From positions 14,816,009-14,880,008 of the forward strand of contig NC_063442.1 in the NCBI RefSeq assembly GCF_020379485.1: DNA of 64,000 nucleotides, read 5' to 3'. Source of the DNA: Brassica napus. Lineage: Eukaryota > Streptophyta > Magnoliopsida > Brassicales > Brassicaceae. Position numbers and translations under genes: made by a program. Positions 59,340 to 64,000 of the stretch are shown here, in pieces. The number at the start of each line of letters is the position of its first letter. The stretch's first letter is position 1. The notes beneath the pieces were generated by a model, which saw nothing but the letters and a program-made list of their open reading frames with translations, ran no database searches and was not told where the DNA came from.

Positions 59340-60513
59340 ATGGCTCTTCAAGCTCATCACCATCCTTCTACTATGTTCTTCCTCAACAGGTACTCTCTCT
59401 GACTCTCTGTATATGTATATATGCGTGTATGTATCCATATGTTCAATATTTCTCTTTCTCAGAAACGGCCAAGAAGGGACTGATTTTTCACCGGACCTGC
59501 AAAAGTCTCAGTTGCCTTCCATCACCGCCGGTTTGACTTCTAATTCCAAATCGAACGGTTATCATAAATAAATAATCGGTTATCTCGAGAAATGAATCGG
59601 TTTAACGTTTGGTCGGAAAAAAAACAGGGGTTGATAAAAGAAAGCGAGCCAGAGAAGATTATTCGGTGAGTGATTTAGAAACCACGGCGGCTCCGATGAA
59701 CCCTCCGCCGTGTACACCGCCGCAGTTTATCAGCCGTCGACAAACTCCTAATGTAGTATCCACCGGTCTTCGTTTGTCTCAGGGACAATCACAGAGCATA
59801 GAACAACGGTCATCATCTTCGCCGATGATAGACGGAAATTTCGCCGGAGAAATCAATCGGCAAGCGGATGAATTAGATAGATTTCTTCAAACCCAGGTAA
59901 CTATAGTTTTACTGGAATTACTATAAACGACCGTGTATTTTGTAATGGTAAAAATATTTTTACCGAGTTGAGTTTTTAAAAATTTGTAAAGGGAGAGCAA
60001 TTGAGGTGCATGTTAGCGGACAGCAGGGAGAGACACTATCGTGAGCTTCTGAGAACGAGGGAAGAATCTGTTAGGCGGAGGTTAGGAGAGAAAGAAGCGG
60101 AAATGGAGAAAGCCACGCGTCGTCACGCGGAGCTTGAAGCACGTGCTGCACAGATCGAGAAGGAAGCACGTGCTTGGCAGGTGAGAGCAGCGGCGAAAGA
60201 AGCCGAAGCGATGTCGTTACAAGCTCGATTGCAGCAAGTTGTTGCTCACGGCGGTGGAGTTACGGCGGCGGAACCAAAATTAAAAAGCGTAGACGGTGTG
60301 GATGAAGCTGGAGACGCTGAGTCTGTTTACGTTGATCCTGATCGATTCGAATTGAATGGACCGAGTTGCAGGATTTGTCGGCGGAGAGCGGCGACGGTGT
60401 TGGCTTTGCCGTGTCGCCATTTGGTCCTGTGTAAAGGATGCGACGGCTCTGTGCGAGTTTGTCCGCTTTGTCTTAGCTTGAAGAATTCAAGCGTGGAGGT
60501 TTTCTTCTTCTGA
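59340..60513 (+). CDS. SBP-type RING E3 ubiquitin ligase (S-RNase-binding-protein family), At5g47050-like
   Basis: Four exons: 59340-59389, 59463-59530, 59628-59896, 59992-60513; phases join to 302 residues. A low-complexity N-terminus (MALQAHHHPSTMFFLN) and a basic patch (DKRKRARED) precede a coiled coil rich in Arg, Glu and Ala (about 130-215). The C-terminus is a C3HC4 RING with zinc ligands Cys255, Cys258, Cys270, His272, Cys276, Cys279, Cys286 and Cys289. Proteins of this group (relatives of BOI/BRG) attach ubiquitin and modulate stress, cell death or gibberellin responses. The second intron has a weak GTTTGA donor, but reading on would meet a stop at once, so the splice is needed. Intact. 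Confidence 0.9.
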
Positions 60514-61191
60514 GGCCTACCAAACTTGACGATGGCCTTTTATTAATTAAAAACAAAATCTTTATATATAATTAAATTCATCATTTTGTGATAATATAAC
60601 CGAGTTAGTTTTTCTTCATACCTCAAGGTCAATAAAGGTGAGAGGTTAACATGTATATACTACACAGCCACATGTAGTGGTCTTGTTTTCTTCTTTATAA
60701 TTCATTTTTGGGGATTTTTTGTTTTGTTTTTGACATTGCCATATGAAATCTCCTGAAACTATTTTTTCTCTTATAATTTACACTAAAATAAAATAATTTT
60801 ATTATAGTGCAATTTTTGCTCCAATATGTTACCCACTCTATTACAAAATGAAATATAAAAAAATATCATATTTTACTCTATATTTCGAATGAGAAAGTGA
60901 CAATCCTCCATGACTATTGGGCTACTTCAGTTTTGTTACAATACATTCATATTATAAAATATATATGATTTTAGTTCTTTTTAAGATAAAAATAAATAAG
61001 TAAAATATAATAATTCAGGTTTGAAATTGTATATCCATATCAATACATAACTGGTTAGAATCAACATAGATTTGAACAGACACAAACTCAAATCGAAAAC
61101 ACTACCAAAACTTTATATGGATATAATTTTTCTATATACTCTCTATGTTCTTAAATGTAGGATGTTTCAAAAAAATTTAATGTTCCAAATA
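60514..61191. other. Downstream intergenic DNA
   Basis: AT-rich with no gene. The phrase cactaccaaaac near 61098 might be a decayed CACTA terminus for the transposase relic to the right, but this is weak. Confidence 0.35.
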
Positions 61192-61424
61192 CTCCATTCG
61201 TTTCATTTTAATTGTCGTAGGTTTATGCACACAGATTAAGAAAACATATGATTTTGTATACTTCCAAAACAAAAACACAATTACATATAAATGAACCGTT
61301 TTTCAACCAATAAAAAATAAAGTGGAAAATCTTATTAAGAAATTTTGCATTGAAACTCTAAAACGACCCTTATCTTGAAATGAATTTTATTCATACAACG
61401 ACAATTAAATCGAAACAGATGGAG
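61192..61424. mobile_element. Stowaway-type MITE, 233 bp
   Basis: Inverted ends ctccattcgtttcatttta (61192) and its imperfect complement ending gaaacagatggag (61424) extend over about 27 bp, including aattgtcgt/acgacaatt. TA flanks both ends (61190-61191 and 61425-61426), the Tc1/mariner target. Non-coding. Confidence 0.8.
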
Positions 61425-61534
61425 TATAAGATGTTCTCAACTTTCTAAGTAACTTTTACTTTATTAAAAACCGTGCAACTAATCATATTTAATAATTTAT
61501 TTTTCAATTAGTTGAATACAATTATTTTATAGTT

Positions 61535-64000
61535 TTAGTGATACTTTCTAAACAAAAAGAACATTTTTATAATATAGGTGTGTGCACTATGAGCATCTTC
61601 TTCACTCGACCACCAAACCTCTTTTGATTTCCCGCCGATTCGGTCAATCTGGCTATAGATGTCTGGAACACCAGCAATTGTATATGTTGGCACGACACCA
61701 CCACCGTCATATCTTCTTGGAGCTCTTTTCCGGGTACGTACTATTAACGCAAAGTAGTATGATGTGAAGTGAGAAGTTTCTTTCGTCAAACTTCCAACAA
61801 TTATAGAACCTTCAACTTTTGCGAGGTTTTTTGCTTTTCCCTTCAAATATTTAATGGCTCGGTCATACTGATATATCCATCTGTAATGTACATGTCCACA
61901 AAGCAATGCCTCATATAGGAGGTGGACAGCTAGATGCTCCATGACGTCAAACAATCCCGGAGGAAAATATCTTCTCCAAGTTGCACAATAAGATGGAAAT
62001 GTTCTCGTGAAGTTGTTCCAGGACTTCTTCTTTAAGAGTGTGTGTGCTCAGATCCCTGAAAAATGTTCCAATGCCTTGTACATACTCCCTCTGCTTTTAT
62101 TGTAAGTAGTTTAAGCAAAATTTGGTTGTTTCAAAATATAAGCAGTTTTCATAATTTTAAGTAACTTTTATTTTTATTGGGTATAGTGTTACCAATCAAA
62201 TAATATATGTTTATTTAAGATTGGTTTAACAACACCTAATTTATATATCAAATGCTACTTTTGAAAAAATTAATAACTTTCTTAATATTTGTGCATTCAT
62301 GTAAAACTACTTACAATAAAAAACAGAGGGAGTATATTCCAAAAACAATTAAACCCATTAGTAGTCATATATTACTGCAAACTAGACCATTATAAAATTA
62401 ATACGTTATAATATACTACCTTCAAGTGCTTCAAGTACGTTTGTTAGAAGTAGTTCCGCAAATACAAAGGGAAGTAGTCGTTGCATAAAGACATGACAAT
62501 CATGACTCTTCATCCCAGAGAACTTTTGACCATTTTCAACACATCTGAAGAGATTTGAAACATACCCATCGGGGAACTTCACTTCTGATGCCATCCAGTT
62601 GAACAACACCGACTTTTTTCTGAAGACAATCTGAATATCAGAACGGGAACTTGTCCATTGCTTTTGTTATGTAACTCACTTCTTGAGCAAATATCCAGCA
62701 AATCCAACCTCGATTTTATGTTGTCTTTTGTCTTCCCTGGGACATTCAATATTTATTCATGATGTTCTCAAAGAAATTATTTTCTATATGCATCACATCG
62801 AGGTTGTGGCGCAGAAGAAGATCTTTCCAATATGCCAACTCCCAAAAAATACTCTTCTTGTGCCAGTTGAGCCGAACACCATAAAAATTAGGCATATTAC
62901 CGGAGACATGCCAATTACCACCACAACGAACTGTTTTGTTAGCTCTGTAGTAATCGATTGTGCTTCAATTTTTTCTCCAGATTGATATGGAGGAGGAGTG
63001 TCTCTCACAACCCTTTTGTGCCTAAACAATTTCTTGTTTCTTCGGTACAGATGGCCAATGGGAAGAAATCGACGGTGACAATCGAACCAACTTGTCTTCC
63101 TACCATTCTTCAGTTGAAACGCATATGTCGTTTCATTGTACAAGCTAATCTCCCATGTGTAGTCCATCCAGACAACATCCCATAGGCAGGAAACTCACTT
63201 ATAGTACACAAAAGCTTCGCTCGCATCGTAAAATCTGTCTTCGTTGAGCAGTCATACGTCCTCACCCATGTTAACCACAAATCCTTCAACTCTTTTATCA
63301 GTGGTTGTAGGAAAACATCCAGAGATAATTTTTGATGTTTCAGACCAGGTATTAATATGGTCAAGAATAGCAACTCCTGTTGCATGCTCATTTCCGGTCG
63401 AAGGTTGTATGGCGTAAGAAAGAGTGGCCACAATGAATATTGTCTCCCTGACATTCCGAATGGACTAAATCCATCTGTGCATAATCCGAGATACACATTC
63501 TGGCTATTGCTAGCAAATTCTGGATGTACTTTGTTAAAATGTTTCCAGACTCTTGCATCTGATGGATGAATCATCTCACCATCCATCTGAGTATGCTCGA
63601 CATGCGATCTCATCCCTCCGACAGTCTGCTCAGATTGGTACAATCTTTTCAATATGTCTGTAACTGGTAGGTACCACATCCTTTGGTATGGTATCTTATT
63701 AAGTCCTCGTCCTTGCGGCTTGAATCGTGCCTTCTTGCAGAATCGAGATTCTTCTAACTTCTCATCATCTCCCCAGTAGATCATGCAATTGTCGATGCAA
63801 ACGTTTTTCATCTCCGAAGGTAACCGAAGACTATAAACGAGGCTTTGAATCTCATAATAAGAATCAGCAGACACATTGTCTTCCGGCAAATACTCTTTAA
63901 ACAAGTCTGCCTATTCATTCATGCAACCTTCAGGTAGGTGGTGATCAGTTTTAATATTCATCATTCTAGCAGCCAACGACAATTTATAGAGACCTTCTCT
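61535..64000 (-). pseudogene. CACTA (En/Spm) transposase relic, cut by the window edge
   Basis: Minus-strand frames show a TNP2-like transposase: 63904-63110 (PHDARVWKH-like start, YLGLCTDGFSPFG, LWPLFLTPYNL, FLQPLIKELKDLW, TYDCSTKTDFTMRA, then FPAYGMLSGWTTHGR), continuing broken through 63167-62793 and 62609-62406 (GMKSHDCHVFMQRLLP). The DUF4218-type C-terminal part follows at 61954-61535 (MFDVMEHLAVHLLYEA, IKYLKGKAKN). Stops and frameshifts separate the pieces and a MITE splits it at 62085-62332. The gene start lies beyond 64000. Not functional. Confidence 0.88.
62085..62332. mobile_element. Stowaway-type MITE nested in the CACTA relic, 248 bp
   Basis: Ends ctccctctgcttttattgta (62085) and the inverted copy ending aaacagagggag (62332) match over more than 25 bp, including gtaagtagttt/aaactacttac. 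TA flanks both ends (62083-62084 and 62333-62334). It is better preserved than the MITE at 61192. Confidence 0.88.

Overview
This is plant nuclear DNA from a Brassicaceae genome, most likely a Brassica-type species. The sequence is AT-rich, the genes have introns, and the repeats are typical of crucifers: Helitrons ending in GC hairpins plus CTAG, TRIM elements, LINE relics, a Ty3/gypsy LTR, Stowaway MITEs and a CACTA transposase relic. The gene order, recalled from Arabidopsis thaliana rather than searched, matches a chromosome 5 block: peroxidase 65 (At5g47000), UPF1 (At5g47010), a large glycine-rich membrane protein (At5g47020), mitochondrial ATP synthase delta-prime (At5g47030) and an SBP-type RING protein (At5g47050). 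I see no trace of the LON2 protease gene expected between the last two. UPF1 survives only as a decayed 3' part. Both are what gene loss after Brassica genome triplication would produce.

Layout. 1-13.7 kb is transposon-derived: a minus-strand Helitron (267-4460) whose 5' end is iterated and holds two truncated LINEs; a second Helitron (about 4875-9817) hosting a hAT-like and a PIF/Harbinger-like element; a third Helitron end at 11174; and a 585-bp tandem duplication ending near a 22-base G run. 13.75-14.73 kb is an intact intronless class III peroxidase. 15.3-22.0 kb holds two more Helitrons. 23.9-24.2 kb is a short two-exon defensin-like (cysteine-rich peptide) gene that single-ORF scanning misses, with a 172-bp tandem repeat upstream. 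25.5-30.7 kb is a minus-strand gypsy LTR with decayed internal sequence, next to the UPF1 pseudogene (30.73-33.04 kb). 34.8-42.15 kb is a 22-exon gene encoding 1405 residues, followed by the two-exon ATP synthase subunit gene (42.97-44.54 kb). 44.5-59.3 kb is a second transposon-rich stretch, with TRIM copies, one split exactly by a Helitron, a LINE relic with a 17-bp target duplication, and a 1-kb non-coding retroposon. The RING gene lies at 59.34-60.51 kb. The right edge is a degenerate CACTA transposase on the minus strand with a nested Stowaway MITE.

The intact genes are unrelated housekeeping, cell-wall or defence genes and do not form a pathway. The interest lies in the overlooked peptide gene, the structure of the UPF1 relic, and insertions whose boundaries can be read to the base. 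I found no evidence for an undescribed molecular system.
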